Notes: generated by a model from the sequence alone, not told the origin. Shown: positions 34,814-44,079, numbered from the stretch's first letter. The stretch is 64,000 nucleotides of DNA from RCIO01 sp965232405 (GCA_965232405.1 OZ246966.1:1426001-1490000); one strand, 5' to 3'. A program made the numbers and translations.

Positions 34814-36082
34814 TTAAGCGGCCTGCGCCTTGCCGGCTGCGATGGCATCCTTGAGGTCCTTCACCAGATCGGTGCGCTCCCAGGAGAACGAGCCGTCGCG
34901 GCCCGGCTTGCGGCCGAAATGACCATAGGCCGAAGTCTTGGCGTAGATCGGCTTGTTGAGGTCGAGATGGCGGCGAATGCCGCCCGGCGAAAGGTCCATC
35001 ACCTTGCGGATCGCCACTTCGACCTCTTCCTCCGTCACGCCCTTGCCGGTGCCGTCGAGGTCGACATAGACCGAAAGCGGCTGTGCGACGCCAATGGCGT
35101 AGGAAAGCTGGATCGTGCAACGGTCAGCCAGCTTTGCAGCGACCACATTCTTGGCGAGGTAGCGCGCGGCATAGGCGGCCGAGCGGTCGACCTTGGTGGT
35201 GTCCTTGCCGGAGAACGCGCCGCCGCCATGCGGTGCCGCACCGCCATAGGTGTCGACAATGATCTTGCGGCCGGTCAGGCCGGCGTCGCCGTCAGGACCG
35301 CCGATAACGAATTTCCCGGTCGGGTTGATGTACCAGTTGCAATTGTCGGCAATCTTGATGTCGCCCAGCCCAAGCGCCTCGCGGATATAGGGCTCCACGA
35401 CCTGGCGAACCTTCTTGTTGTCCCAGCTCGCATCCATGTGCTGTGTCGAGAGCACGATTTCGGTCACTTCGACGGGCTTGCCGTCTTCGTAGCGAACGGT
35501 GACCTGGCTCTTGGCGTCGGGACCGAGCTTGCCGGCATCGCCCTCATTGGCATGGCGGGCAGCGGCGAGCAGTTCAAGGATCTTGTGCGAATAGTAGATC
35601 GGCGCCGGCATCAGGTCCGGCGTCTCGTTGCAGGCGTAACCGAACATGATGCCCTGGTCGCCAGCACCTTCCTCGCCCTGGCGGTCGGCGGAGTTGTCCA
35701 CGCCCTGCGCAATGTCCGCCGACTGCGGGTGCAGCAGAACGTCAACCTTGGCCTTCTTCCAGTGAAAACCGTCCTGCTCGTAGCCGATCTTGCGGATGGC
35801 CTTGCGCGCCGCCGACTTGAACTTCGACGGGTTGATGACCCGGTTGCCCTTGCGGTCGACCTTGAACATGGAATCGGGAACGCGAACCTCGCCAGCGATG
35901 ACGACGCGGTTGGTCGTGGTCAGCGTTTCGCAGGCCACGCGCACTGACCAGGGGTCAATACCGGTTTTCTTGGCTTCGCGGTAGACAAGATCTACGATCT
36001 CGTCGGATATCCGGTCGCATACCTTGTCGGGATGGCCTTCAGAAACGGATTCGGAGGTGAAAAGGTAATTTTGTCGCGACAC
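34814..36082 (-). CDS. metK: S-adenosylmethionine synthetase
   Basis: 422 aa. The GTG at 36082 is preferred as start: AGAGGGGG lies about 7 nt upstream, and it gives the family opening SRQNYLFTSESVSEGHPDKV. Signatures GHPDKVCDRISDEIVD, GDQGIMFGYACNETPDLMP and GGGAFSGKDTTKVDRSAAY are intact. Makes SAM from methionine and ATP. A terminator-like hairpin at 36101-36130 lies directly in front of the ribosome site, so initiation from upstream has to pass it. trmB follows 6 nt after the stop. Confidence 0.97.
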   Translation of the reverse strand: MSRQNYLFTSESVSEGHPDKVCDRISDEIVDLVYREAKKTGIDPWSVRVACETLTTTNRVVIAGEVRVPDSMFKVDRKGNRVINPSKFKSAARKAIRKIGYEQDGFHWKKAKVDVLLHPQSADIAQGVDNSADRQGEEGAGDQGIMFGYACNETPDLMPAPIYYSHKILELLAAARHANEGDAGKLGPDAKSQVTVRYEDGKPVEVTEIVLSTQHMDASWDNKKVRQVVEPYIREALGLGDIKIADNCNWYINPTGKFVIGGPDGDAGLTGRKIIVDTYGGAAPHGGGAFSGKDTTKVDRSAAYAARYLAKNVVAAKLADRCTIQLSYAIGVAQPLSVYVDLDGTGKGVTEEEVEVAIRKVMDLSPGGIRRHLDLNKPIYAKTSAYGHFGRKPGRDGSFSWERTDLVKDLKDAIAAGKAQAA

Positions 36083-36100
36083 GGGTGTCCCCCTCTTGAA

Positions 36101-36130
36101 CAAAAAGAACGGCGGCAGATGCTGCCGCCG
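36101..36130 (-). promoter_or_regulatory. Terminator-type hairpin in the metK leader (candidate attenuator)
   Basis: On the minus strand, CGGCGGCAG pairs with CTGCCGCCG (36110-36130) around a 3-nt loop, followed by TTCTTTTTG (36101-36109). The metK GTG comes only 19 nt after this U-tract, too close for a promoter between. It may be the terminator of the HTH gene or a control element of metK. TTGACG at 36165-36170 and GATAAG at 36144-36149 (15-nt spacer) form a weak candidate promoter before it. Confidence 0.6.
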
Positions 36131-36251
36131 AAAGGCGTACTGACTTATCCAGCGCTCCGGAGTGCGTCAAGCGCGTCCGCGCGCAAAACGGCTGAAAAGA
36201 GCACAAATTCGAGGGGTTTTTGCCGGCTGATCGACTATCAGGACGTTCACG

Positions 36252-36662
36252 TCACCGATCGCCCGAGAGGCTTTCGACCAGTTCGACGATCTTCCTGCGG
36301 ATGCCCGCGTCGGTGATCTTCACGAATGCCCTGTTGAGCCGCAGGCCTTCAGTGCTGGAGAGGAAATCGACCAGGTAGTTCGACCCGTCGGCTTCCGCAA
36401 ATCCGCTATTGGCCCCCTTGTCGATACCCGGCGCGTCCTCGAAGAAAAAGGCCGGCGGCACTTCCAGGATCGAGGCAATTGCCTGAAGCCGGCTCGCGCC
36501 CACCCGGTTCGTGCCCTTTTCGTATTTCTGGACCTGCTGGAAGGTAATGCCAAGCGTTTCGCCAAGCTTTTCCTGGCTCATTTCCAGCATGTTGCGACGC
36601 AGCCTGATGCGGCTCCCGACATGAACGTCGATAGGGTTCGGCTTCTTCTTGTTGTCGCTCAT
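36252..36662 (-). CDS. PraR/PhrR-like XRE-family regulator
   Basis: 136 aa. A Cro/XRE helix-turn-helix (residues about 15-70: RIRLRRNMLEMSQEKLGETL, GITFQQVQKYEKGTNRV) is followed by a short C-terminal domain ending RRKIVELVESLSGDR. It lies between lnt and metK, the position of phrR/praR in Sinorhizobium and Rhizobium, where PraR-type proteins repress quorum-sensing and biofilm functions. I infer the family from this position and sequence style; its targets are not visible here. Confidence 0.8.
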   Translation of the reverse strand: MSDNKKKPNPIDVHVGSRIRLRRNMLEMSQEKLGETLGITFQQVQKYEKGTNRVGASRLQAIASILEVPPAFFFEDAPGIDKGANSGFAEADGSNYLVDFLSSTEGLRLNRAFVKITDAGIRRKIVELVESLSGDR

Positions 36663-36763
36663 GGCCCCCTGCTCACCTGCCCCCAGTGTCAGCGAATCGC
36701 CGAATGCGCAACGGCACTACTGTGCCATTCTGCACAACCAGTGGTTACATGACAACGGCTGAA

Positions 36764-38455
36764 TCAATCACGCCGCGCCGACCTCTGCGATGCCAGAAGG
36801 GCACCCATGATCAGCAGCACCACGATGCCCCAGCCGATCATGCCGGCAAACTCCAGCCTCAGCCTGTTGGCGGGCGACAGCGGCACGGCAACATCGAGAA
36901 CGCCGACCGCATCCAGCGCCAGCGCGTCAATCACCCGGCCCTTTGCGTCGACGACTGCCGAGATGCCGTTATTGGCGGCGCGGACCATTGGACGCCCCGC
37001 CTCGACAGCCCTCACCTGCGCCTGCCGGAGATGCTGGAAGGGACCGGGCGAGCGGCCGTACCAGGCGTCATTGGTGACGTTGACGATCAGACTGGCGTCT
37101 TGCGTTTCCGACGCGATCAGGCCCGGAAAAATGACTTCGTAGCAGATATAGGCGACAGCGCCGACGCCGGGTGCAACCTCGATCGCATGGCGGGGACCGC
37201 CGGTCGAAAAGCTGCCAGGCAGATAGACGAGCTTGGTGATTCCGATGCGCGACAACAGTTCCTCGAACGGCACGAATTCCCCAAGCGGCACCAGATGCAC
37301 CTTGTCGACCGCGTCGAACATCACGCCGGCCGAGTTGATGCCTACAACCGAATTGTAGAAGCGGGCGTCAGGGTCGACGGCGCTCTCTCCCTCGATGCGC
37401 ACCGCACCGGCCAGAAGCGTCTGGTCGTCGCGCACGAGTTCGCCCAACGCCGACAGCGCATCCGGCCGGTCCTGGAGGATGAAAGGAACCGAAGTCTCCG
37501 GCCACACGATCAGCTGCGCTCGCGTGCCGCGCTCTCCACTGTCCTGAGCCGACAGTTCGAGGAAGGTCTGGAATATCCGGTCGCGGACCGCACTGTTCCA
37601 TTTTTCCGACTGGTCAATGGAAGGCTGGACCAGCCGAACGGCAAGCGTTTCGCCATCGCCTTCGTCGGGCAGCGAAATCCGTGCAAAGCCGAAACCGGCG
37701 TGTAGTGCGACCAGCACCACCAGCAGCGCCATGCCGGACCGGCGGTGTCGTTGGCCGGCAAGAAGCGCCGGCAATGCGAAAGCGAACACCGCAAGCGCAT
37801 TGATGCCGGTCATGCCCACCACGCCGACCGACTGCATCAGAAGAGGCGTCGGCATGGCTGCATAACCAATCGCGTTCCACGGAAAGCCGGTGAGCAGCAT
37901 GGCGCGCAGCCACTCCGCAACGCCAAAAGCGGCGGCAAGGGCTGCAATACGGCCAATGCCATCCGACCAGAGCGGGCGCGCCAGAGCGGCGGCGAGGCCG
38001 TAGAAGACCGCGAGGATAGCCGGCAACAGAAGAACCGCAATCGGCAGCGCCCAGGCATATTGGGCCAGATCGGTCAGCATCGCATTGCCGATCCACCAAA
38101 GGCCGCCGATGAAATAGCCGAAACCGAACCACCAGCCGGTGGCAAAGGGTGGAACAAGGCGCTTCAGCCAGTTGCCGCCTGCATCAGCGGCCGCACCGTC
38201 GAGCAGCCAGACCAAAATCGGAAAGGCGATCAGGCAAACGGCGAAGAAGTCGAACGGCGCCTGCGAAAACGACGCCAGCCCGCCAATCAGGAAAGAAACA
38301 GCGTGACGCCGCCAGCCATAAAGCAGCAACAGGCGCGCAGCGAACCGGCTCAGCCGGGTCTCGGAGCCTTCAGCTGGCGCCGCCCCAAACAATTGGCCGT
38401 GTGGCAGATCAGTCGATGCCGCTGGCATGGCGTCGAGGCCCCGTGCGCGAATCAC
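36764..38455 (-). CDS. lnt: Apolipoprotein N-acyltransferase
   Basis: 563 aa. About eight membrane helices occupy the first half. The periplasmic nitrilase-like domain holds the Glu-Lys-Cys triad: Glu in LIVWPETSVPFI, Lys in DKVHLVPLGEFVPFEE, Cys in AYICYEVIFPGL. Lnt adds the third acyl chain to the N terminus of lipoproteins in the inner membrane. The GTG at 38455 gives the longest form; the ATG at 38428 is the alternative start. It belongs to the corC-lnt-HTH-metK run. Confidence 0.92.
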   Translation of the reverse strand: MIRARGLDAMPAASTDLPHGQLFGAAPAEGSETRLSRFAARLLLLYGWRRHAVSFLIGGLASFSQAPFDFFAVCLIAFPILVWLLDGAAADAGGNWLKRLVPPFATGWWFGFGYFIGGLWWIGNAMLTDLAQYAWALPIAVLLLPAILAVFYGLAAALARPLWSDGIGRIAALAAAFGVAEWLRAMLLTGFPWNAIGYAAMPTPLLMQSVGVVGMTGINALAVFAFALPALLAGQRHRRSGMALLVVLVALHAGFGFARISLPDEGDGETLAVRLVQPSIDQSEKWNSAVRDRIFQTFLELSAQDSGERGTRAQLIVWPETSVPFILQDRPDALSALGELVRDDQTLLAGAVRIEGESAVDPDARFYNSVVGINSAGVMFDAVDKVHLVPLGEFVPFEELLSRIGITKLVYLPGSFSTGGPRHAIEVAPGVGAVAYICYEVIFPGLIASETQDASLIVNVTNDAWYGRSPGPFQHLRQAQVRAVEAGRPMVRAANNGISAVVDAKGRVIDALALDAVGVLDVAVPLSPANRLRLEFAGMIGWGIVVLLIMGALLASQRSARRD

Positions 38456-38515
38456 GTTGACTTTCTACCAGTGCGGAGGTGGCGTTCCAATGCGAGACCG
38501 GGCGTTCACCCGGCC

Positions 38516-39577
38516 CTAGTCGTCGTGGCCAGCCGCCACCTTTTGCACCCGCCGTTTGCGATCGCCGGCGCGAATCTGGACAATGCGCACACGCTTGACC
38601 CGGCGCGGATCGGCGTCGAGCACGTGGAACTCGAACCCCGGTATCGCAGGAACCACTTCGCCGCGCGCGGGCACGCGGCCGAGCGTGTTGAAGATCATGC
38701 CGCCGATCGTGTCGACATCCTCTTCGTGCTCGCTGCCCCTGAAGCCTTCGCCGATCTGATCGGCGACAACGTCAATCTCGGCGCGCGCGTCGACAACAAA
38801 GACGCCATCGCCCGCCTGCGTGATCAGCGGCTCGTCCTCGTCGTGCTCGTCCTCGATGTCGCCGACCACCATCTCGACAATGTCTTCCAGCGAAGCGAGG
38901 CCGTCGGTGCCGCCATATTCGTCGATCACCAGCGCCATCTGGATACGCGCGGCCTGCATGCGCGCCATCAGGTCTGACGCCAGCATGGAGGGCGGCACGA
39001 ACAGAAGCGGCCTGATCAGATTGAGTTCGCCGATGGAGCGCGTGAGATCGACCTTGCCGAGATCGAGCGGCGCGTTGTCTGCCGCCTTCTTCTGGCCGCG
39101 GCCTTTTTTCGGCTGGCGGGACATACTCAGCAGTTGGCCGACGACGTCGCGGATGTGGACCATGCCGCGCGGGTCATCGAGCGTCTCGCCATAGACCGGC
39201 AGACGCGAATGTCCGGATTGCTCGAAGATCTGCAGCAGTTCGCCGAGCTGGGTCGAAACATCGACCGCCTCGACCTCGGCGCGCGGCACCATCACGTCTT
39301 CGACGCGCACCTCGCGCAGCCGCAGGATGTTGTGCAGCATGGCCCGTTCGCCGGGCGAGAACTCAGCCGCGTCGGCGGCCTCCGACAATGCGTCGGTCAG
39401 GTCCTCGCGCAACGAGTTCCCGTTGCGCGGGCGCAAGAAGGCGCTCACGCGCTGCAGCAATGTGGGGCGTTGGGGTGCGGATTGTCGTCCGGGTTCCGGA
39501 CTTTCGCCCGCCTGTTCACCGCTGTCCGTTTCAGTATCCGGCGGAGCGGCTGTTACCTGGCTGGTGTGTTCGTTCAT
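38516..39577 (-). CDS. corC: CorC/HlyC-family protein with CBS-domain pair
   Basis: 353 aa. A charged N-terminal 75 residues, then paired CBS domains (about 85-230: VEDVMVPRAEVEAVDVSTQ and IRPLLFVPPSMLASDLMARM), then the CorC/transporter-associated domain (about 250-335, QAGDGVFVVDARAEIDVVAD). These cytoplasmic proteins lack the membrane part of MgtE/YfjD relatives; in enterics CorC influences cobalt and magnesium efflux. It follows ybeY on the same strand, as in most rhizobia. Confidence 0.9.
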   Translation of the reverse strand: MNEHTSQVTAAPPDTETDSGEQAGESPEPGRQSAPQRPTLLQRVSAFLRPRNGNSLREDLTDALSEAADAAEFSPGERAMLHNILRLREVRVEDVMVPRAEVEAVDVSTQLGELLQIFEQSGHSRLPVYGETLDDPRGMVHIRDVVGQLLSMSRQPKKGRGQKKAADNAPLDLGKVDLTRSIGELNLIRPLLFVPPSMLASDLMARMQAARIQMALVIDEYGGTDGLASLEDIVEMVVGDIEDEHDEDEPLITQAGDGVFVVDARAEIDVVADQIGEGFRGSEHEEDVDTIGGMIFNTLGRVPARGEVVPAIPGFEFHVLDADPRRVKRVRIVQIRAGDRKRRVQKVAAGHDD

Positions 39578-39606
39578 CTTCGTCTGGCAGAAAAACCGGC
39601 TTTCAC

Positions 39607-40113
39607 TTAGGCATATGGATCGGGAATCGCAAGGTGTTGCAATATTCTCCGCTCCAGCGCTTCCATCGTCTCAGCCTCTTCGTCCTCAATGTGATCATGG
39701 CCTAGCAGGTGCAAAAGACCATGCACGACCAGATGGGTGAGATGGTCAATGAATGGTTTGCCCTGCTCTTGCGCCTCGCGCGAAACCGTCTCGAAACCGA
39801 AAACGATATCGCCCAACAGGGCGGGCAGCGCATCGCCGGGGCGCAGCTCGGCAAGTGGAAATGATAACACGTTCGTCGCACGATCCTTGCCGCGCCATTC
39901 ACCGTTGAGTGCTGCGATATGTGCATCGTCGGTGAAAGTCAGGCCAAGTTCGCTGTGAGGCGGTGCCGAAAATTCGACTTCGGCAAGACAGGCTTCCGTC
40001 GCGCGGCGCGCCAGAACTTCCAGCTCTTGTGCCGCAGGCCAGTCGCCGGCTTCGATTTCGACTATGAGATCAAGCCAGGCCGCAGTGGCCTGGGCTTTCT
40101 TCGCCGCGTTCAC
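39607..40113 (-). CDS. ybeY: Endoribonuclease YbeY
   Basis: 168 aa. The metal site HLVVHGLLHLLGHDH is the YbeY/UPF0054 signature: His residues hold the zinc ion, in pattern HGLLHLLGHDH. It takes part in 16S rRNA 3'-end maturation and ribosome quality control. It overlaps phoH by 4 nt (ATGA), so they are coupled. An N-terminal Ala/Glu-rich helix precedes the fold. Confidence 0.95.
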   Translation of the reverse strand: MNAAKKAQATAAWLDLIVEIEAGDWPAAQELEVLARRATEACLAEVEFSAPPHSELGLTFTDDAHIAALNGEWRGKDRATNVLSFPLAELRPGDALPALLGDIVFGFETVSREAQEQGKPFIDHLTHLVVHGLLHLLGHDHIEDEEAETMEALERRILQHLAIPDPYA

Positions 40114-41162
40114 AGCTCCGGCTTGCGTCCCTTGCCCGCCGGCGCGGGGCCGGAGCCCGCGCGGTCATAGGCCGCCACGATCTCAGCCACCAGCGGATGG
40201 CGCACAACGTCCTTGTCGTTGAAGCGCACCGTCACGATGCCCGGCACGTCGGACAATACCTGAAGCGCCTCGACCAGCCCCGACTTGGTGTTGGGCGGCA
40301 GATCGATCTGGCTGGGATCGCCGGTAACGATCATGCGTCCGCCCTCGCCCAGACGGGTGAGAAACATCTTCATCTGCATCGGCGTGGTGTTCTGCGCCTC
40401 GTCGAGAATGATCGCCGCGTTGTGCAGCGTGCGTCCGCGCATGAAGGCGAGCGGCGCAATCTCGATCACGTCCGCCGCAATGGCGCGTTCCACCTTGTCG
40501 GACGGGATCATGTCATGCAGCGCGTCGTAGAGCGGGCGCAGATAGGGATCGACCTTCTCCTTCATGTCGCCCGGCAGGAAGCCCAGCCGCTCGCCGGCCT
40601 CGACGGCGGGGCGCGACAGGATGATCCTGTCCACCATTCCGCGTTCCAGCAGCATCGCCGCATAGGCGACGGCGAGATAGGTCTTGCCCGTGCCCGCGGG
40701 CCCGACGCCGAAAACCAGTTCGGAGCGTTCGAGCGCCCGCATATAGGCGTCCTGATTGACCGAACGGGCGTGAATCGTCTTCTTGCGGGTCGAAAACTGT
40801 GCTGCGGCCACCTTGCCCTTGCTCTCCATGGTCGGCAGGCTCAGCTGGTCATCGGCGGCCACCGCCATGCGCACCGCGCCGTCGACATCCGACTGCGCGA
40901 GCTGCGAGCCCTTCTGGAGCAGATCGTAGAGGTAATCCAGCGCGCGCCGCGCCTGTTCGGCAACGGTCGCCTCACCCTGAATGGAGAGCTGGTTTCCCTT
41001 CGAACTGATGTCCACGCCGAGCTTCTGCTCGATGCGGGCGAGGTTTTCGTCGAACTGCCCGTATAGCGCACTGGCATGCCTGTTATTGTCGAAGGTCAGT
41101 ACGATATGCGCCATGTCCGACGCCCCGGAGGACGGCTTCTTCAATTCGGTGGCGGCGCTCAA
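40110..41162 (-). CDS. phoH: PhoH-family ATPase
   Basis: 350 aa. Walker A in GVGPAGTGKTYLAVAYAAML and Walker B in NAAIILDEAQNTTPMQMKMF belong to the PhoH/YbeZ group, related to the P-loop part of helicases. YbeZ works with the neighbour YbeY. The start is a TTG at 41162 with GGAG seven bases upstream. The product is between miaB (upstream) and ybeY (4-nt overlap). Confidence 0.94.
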   Translation of the reverse strand: MSAATELKKPSSGASDMAHIVLTFDNNRHASALYGQFDENLARIEQKLGVDISSKGNQLSIQGEATVAEQARRALDYLYDLLQKGSQLAQSDVDGAVRMAVAADDQLSLPTMESKGKVAAAQFSTRKKTIHARSVNQDAYMRALERSELVFGVGPAGTGKTYLAVAYAAMLLERGMVDRIILSRPAVEAGERLGFLPGDMKEKVDPYLRPLYDALHDMIPSDKVERAIAADVIEIAPLAFMRGRTLHNAAIILDEAQNTTPMQMKMFLTRLGEGGRMIVTGDPSQIDLPPNTKSGLVEALQVLSDVPGIVTVRFNDKDVVRHPLVAEIVAAYDRAGSGPAPAGKGRKPEL

Positions 41163-41192
41163 TAAAGGCTCCTCACGATTATCGCGGTTTCC

Positions 41193-42566
41193 CTAGAGTA
41201 CATCGGCAAACAGGCTGTTGGTGCCCGTGTGCGTGATTCGTACCGGTACAATGTCACCGATTCCGCCGGCTTTTTCATCAACAATCACCGGCTGCAGCCA
41301 GGGCGATCGACCGATCATCTGGCCGGTGTGGCGCCCGGGCTTCTCGATCAGCAATTCGATGTCGCGTCCGACCAGGCTTTCAGCGAAGGCATGCTGCTGC
41401 TCGGTGAGCAAAGCCTGCAACCGCTGCAGGCGTTCGTCCATCACCTCGACGGATACCTGATTGCCGCGGTCCGCCGCCGGCGTGCCGGGGCGGGGCGAAT
41501 ATTTGAACGAGAACGCCTGTGCGTATTCGACCTCGCGGACGATGCGCATCGTGTCCTCGAAGTCGGCATCCGTCTCGCCCGGAAAGCCGACGATGAAATC
41601 GCCCGACATGGCGATGTCCGGCTGCGCGGCGCGGATGCGCTCGATCAGCCGCAGATATTCGTCCGCCGTGTGCTTGCGGTTCATCGCCTTGAGGATGTGG
41701 TCCGAACCCGACTGAACCGGCAGATGCAGATAGGGCATCAGCGCGGGGAGATCGCGGTGGGCGGCAATCAGCGCGTCATCCATGTCGCGCGGATGGCTGG
41801 TCGTGTAGCGCAGGCGGGCAATGCCCGGAACCTCGGCCAGCCGGAACAGCAATTCGCCCAGGCCCCACTCACGGCCGTCGGGTCCAGCGCCATGCCATGC
41901 GTTGACGTTCTGGCCAAGCAGTGTGAGTTCGCGCACGCCGGCATCGGCCAGACGCTCGGCCTCGGCGACGATCTGCGAAACCGGGCGCGAGACCTCGGAG
42001 CCACGAGTATAGGGCACTACACAGAAGGTGCAGAACTTGTCGCAGCCTTCCTGCACGGTGAGAAACGCCGTCACGCCACGAGCCCTGACCGCCTTGGCCT
42101 GCTGGCCCGGCAGATGCGCGAACTTGTCCTCGATGGCGTATTCGGTCTCGACCACCTTCTCGCCGCCCCGCGCCTTCTTCACCACGTCAGGAAGACGGTG
42201 ATAGGTCTGCGGGCCGATGACGAGATCGACGACCGGCGCCCGGCGAATGATCTCCTCGCCTTCAGCCTGCGCCACACAGCCCGCAACGCCGATCAGCGTT
42301 TCGCGGCCATCCTTCTCGCGCTCGGCCTTGATGCCGCGAATGCGGCCAAGCTCGGAATAGACCTTCTCGGCGGCCTTTTCGCGAATGTGGCAGGTGTTGA
42401 GCAGGACGAGATCGGCATCCTCCATCGCCTCGGTGGCGACGTAGCCTTCGGCTGCCAGCGCATCGGCCATGCGCTGACTGTCATAGACATTCATCTGGCA
42501 GCCATAGGTCTTGACGAAGACCTTCCTGGCTGTGGCCGTTTCGTGATCGGCGACGATTTCGTTCAT
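41193..42566 (-). CDS. miaB: tRNA-2-methylthio-N6-isopentenyladenosine synthase MiaB
   Basis: 457 aa. N-terminal UPF0004 domain with FVKTYGCQMNVYDSQRMAD and further Cys (LLNTCHIREKA, GVAGCVAQAEG) that bind one Fe-S cluster; radical-SAM motif CDKFCTFCVVPYTRG holds the second cluster; a TRAM domain lies at the C terminus. It adds the methylthio group to A37 of tRNAs reading U-starting codons. plsC lies 72 bp upstream and phoH 30 bp downstream on the same strand. Confidence 0.96.
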   Translation of the reverse strand: MNEIVADHETATARKVFVKTYGCQMNVYDSQRMADALAAEGYVATEAMEDADLVLLNTCHIREKAAEKVYSELGRIRGIKAEREKDGRETLIGVAGCVAQAEGEEIIRRAPVVDLVIGPQTYHRLPDVVKKARGGEKVVETEYAIEDKFAHLPGQQAKAVRARGVTAFLTVQEGCDKFCTFCVVPYTRGSEVSRPVSQIVAEAERLADAGVRELTLLGQNVNAWHGAGPDGREWGLGELLFRLAEVPGIARLRYTTSHPRDMDDALIAAHRDLPALMPYLHLPVQSGSDHILKAMNRKHTADEYLRLIERIRAAQPDIAMSGDFIVGFPGETDADFEDTMRIVREVEYAQAFSFKYSPRPGTPAADRGNQVSVEVMDERLQRLQALLTEQQHAFAESLVGRDIELLIEKPGRHTGQMIGRSPWLQPVIVDEKAGGIGDIVPVRITHTGTNSLFADVL

Positions 42567-42638
42567 TGGCGGCTAATTAGAACAACCGGACGTCAAAAAA
42601 CAGTCGGTTTCGCGACATTTGGGTAACAGCTTGTGACG

Positions 42639-43445
42639 CTATTTCTCACCGCTCTTGATCGGGTGGCTGATCGCGTCGTTGAACATCTCGGTTACCCGGC
42701 GCTCAACGATCCGCGCAACCTCCTTGCGCTTGACGCCCGGCCGGTACTCGACCGGCTCGCCGAAATGCAGTTCGACATCCACTGCGCCTTCCTTGAGGAG
42801 CTGGATGATGTGCGGCCCCAGAAGCCTGTCGCCGATCCATGCCGCATGGGTGCGGTGGATACGGCCCATCGGCATGCCGTGAAAGCGCGTGTAGGCGATG
42901 GTGAGCGGCTGGATGAAAACGTGGTCCGTCTCGCCCCGGTCCACGGCCATCGAGGCCGCACCGAACAGCGTCGACTTGAATGGCAGAAGCAAATTGCCGT
43001 CCGCGGTCATGCCTTCGGCGAACAGCAGCATGGGGTCGCCGTCATTCATGCGTTGCGCGATCTCGCCCGCCTGATCGCCGGATTTGCGCCTGTTCTCCCG
43101 CTCAACGAAAACGGTGCGCTGCAATTTGGACAACACGCCGATCGCCGGCCAGCCGGACACTTCCGACTTGGCGATGAAGTTCACCTCGGCCACCGCACCC
43201 ACCACCATGATATCAGTCCATGAGATATGGTTGGCGGCGATCAGTAGCGGCCGCTTGTCGGACATCTGTCCGCGCACATGAAGCCGGAAACCGAGAACGA
43301 ACAGCACAAAACGGTGCCACTGACGCGGCAGGAAACGCTCATTGCCGATGCCGGTTTTCAGGATGAAAATCTGCGCCAGCGCCATGGTCGGCGTGACCAG
43401 CACAACCAGAAGCAACATGAACGACACACGTATCCAGCCGAGCAT
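42639..43445 (-). CDS. plsC: 1-acyl-sn-glycerol-3-phosphate acyltransferase
   Basis: 268 aa from the ATG at 43445, which has GGAGGGCGGGAG upstream; a TTG at 43466 is less likely. The acyltransferase motif I NHISWTD (H-x4-D), motif with FVERENRR and the motif III segment FAEGMTADGN are present, with an N-terminal membrane anchor (SFMLLLVVLVTPTMALAQIF). It acylates lysophosphatidate to phosphatidate in membrane lipid synthesis. In Sinorhizobium a fur/mur gene is known between rimI and this gene; here the gap is too short for it. Confidence 0.92.
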   Translation of the reverse strand: MLGWIRVSFMLLLVVLVTPTMALAQIFILKTGIGNERFLPRQWHRFVLFVLGFRLHVRGQMSDKRPLLIAANHISWTDIMVVGAVAEVNFIAKSEVSGWPAIGVLSKLQRTVFVERENRRKSGDQAGEIAQRMNDGDPMLLFAEGMTADGNLLLPFKSTLFGAASMAVDRGETDHVFIQPLTIAYTRFHGMPMGRIHRTHAAWIGDRLLGPHIIQLLKEGAVDVELHFGEPVEYRPGVKRKEVARIVERRVTEMFNDAISHPIKSGEK

Positions 43446-43492
43446 GCTCTCCCGCCCTCCAGCCAAGCCGTCGTTGGCTATAACATTTTGCA

Positions 43493-43512
43493 GTCAGGTG
43501 GCATCACCTGAC
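43493..43512. repeat. 8-bp hairpin between plsC and rimI
   Basis: GTCAGGTG and CACCTGAC around GCAT form a perfect stem with no T-run in either direction. It is followed by CCGCA/TGCGG at 43515-43528. These could be protein-binding or processing sites. Confidence 0.45.
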
Positions 43513-43544
43513 GTCCGCACAAATGCGGAAAACAAACAAACAGA

Positions 43545-43587
43545 TAGAGCGTCCTATTATGCGTCCGAACAAACGCACGGCGCTCTA
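43545..43587. repeat. REP-like extragenic palindrome at the 3' end of rimI
   Basis: TAGAGC (43545-43550) and GCTCTA (43582-43587) are the outer arms; TGCGT (43560-43564) and ACGCA (43573-43577) form the inner hairpin. The motif family (GCGTCC arms around TGCGTCC) resembles repeated palindromes scattered in rhizobial genomes, from memory. The rimI stop codon lies inside it. Confidence 0.5.
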
Positions 43588-44079
43588 GCGAAGATCACGG
43601 CGCATAACAAGCGCGCTGGTCTTGCGGCCGTCACGGGACGAATAATAGCCTTCGCGGCGACCGACATCGTGAAAGCCGAGCCGCCGGTAAAGGCCGACCG
43701 CCGGCACGTTCGTTTCGTCGACTTCCAGAAACAGGGCCTCGGCGCGCTCCGCATGCAGGTAACGCAGAACCGCGTCCATCAGCATCCGGCCAAGGCCGTG
43801 CCGCCTGTATGATCGCGACACCACGATGGTCAGTATCTCCGCCTCGCCAGCGGCCATACGCGCCAGAACGAAGCCCTGAATGGGCGGCTTGCCGCTCTTG
43901 CCGAGCGGGCGCACGGCATAACCGAACACCGGCTCCTGCACCAGCAGCGCCTCGAACTCCTCCTCCGACCAGGGGCGCGCGAAATGATCGGCATGAAGCC
44001 CCGCCATCGCAGCCGTGTCGTCAAGCGTCAGATCGCGAACGACATATTCGCGCGCGCCGGAAACGAAAGGAATGCGCAT
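43585..44079 (-). CDS. rimI: Ribosomal-protein-alanine N-acetyltransferase
   Basis: 164 aa. GNAT fold: ILTIVVSRSYRRHGLGRMLM carries the acetyl-CoA-binding RxxGxG/A loop, and EVDETNVPAVGLYRRLGFHD and GYYSSRDG match RimI. It acetylates the N terminus of ribosomal protein S18 and, in some bacteria, EF-Tu. The start abuts tsaB's stop (shared base at 44079). Its stop lies inside a palindromic repeat. Confidence 0.92.
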   Translation of the reverse strand: MRIPFVSGAREYVVRDLTLDDTAAMAGLHADHFARPWSEEEFEALLVQEPVFGYAVRPLGKSGKPPIQGFVLARMAAGEAEILTIVVSRSYRRHGLGRMLMDAVLRYLHAERAEALFLEVDETNVPAVGLYRRLGFHDVGRREGYYSSRDGRKTSALVMRRDLR

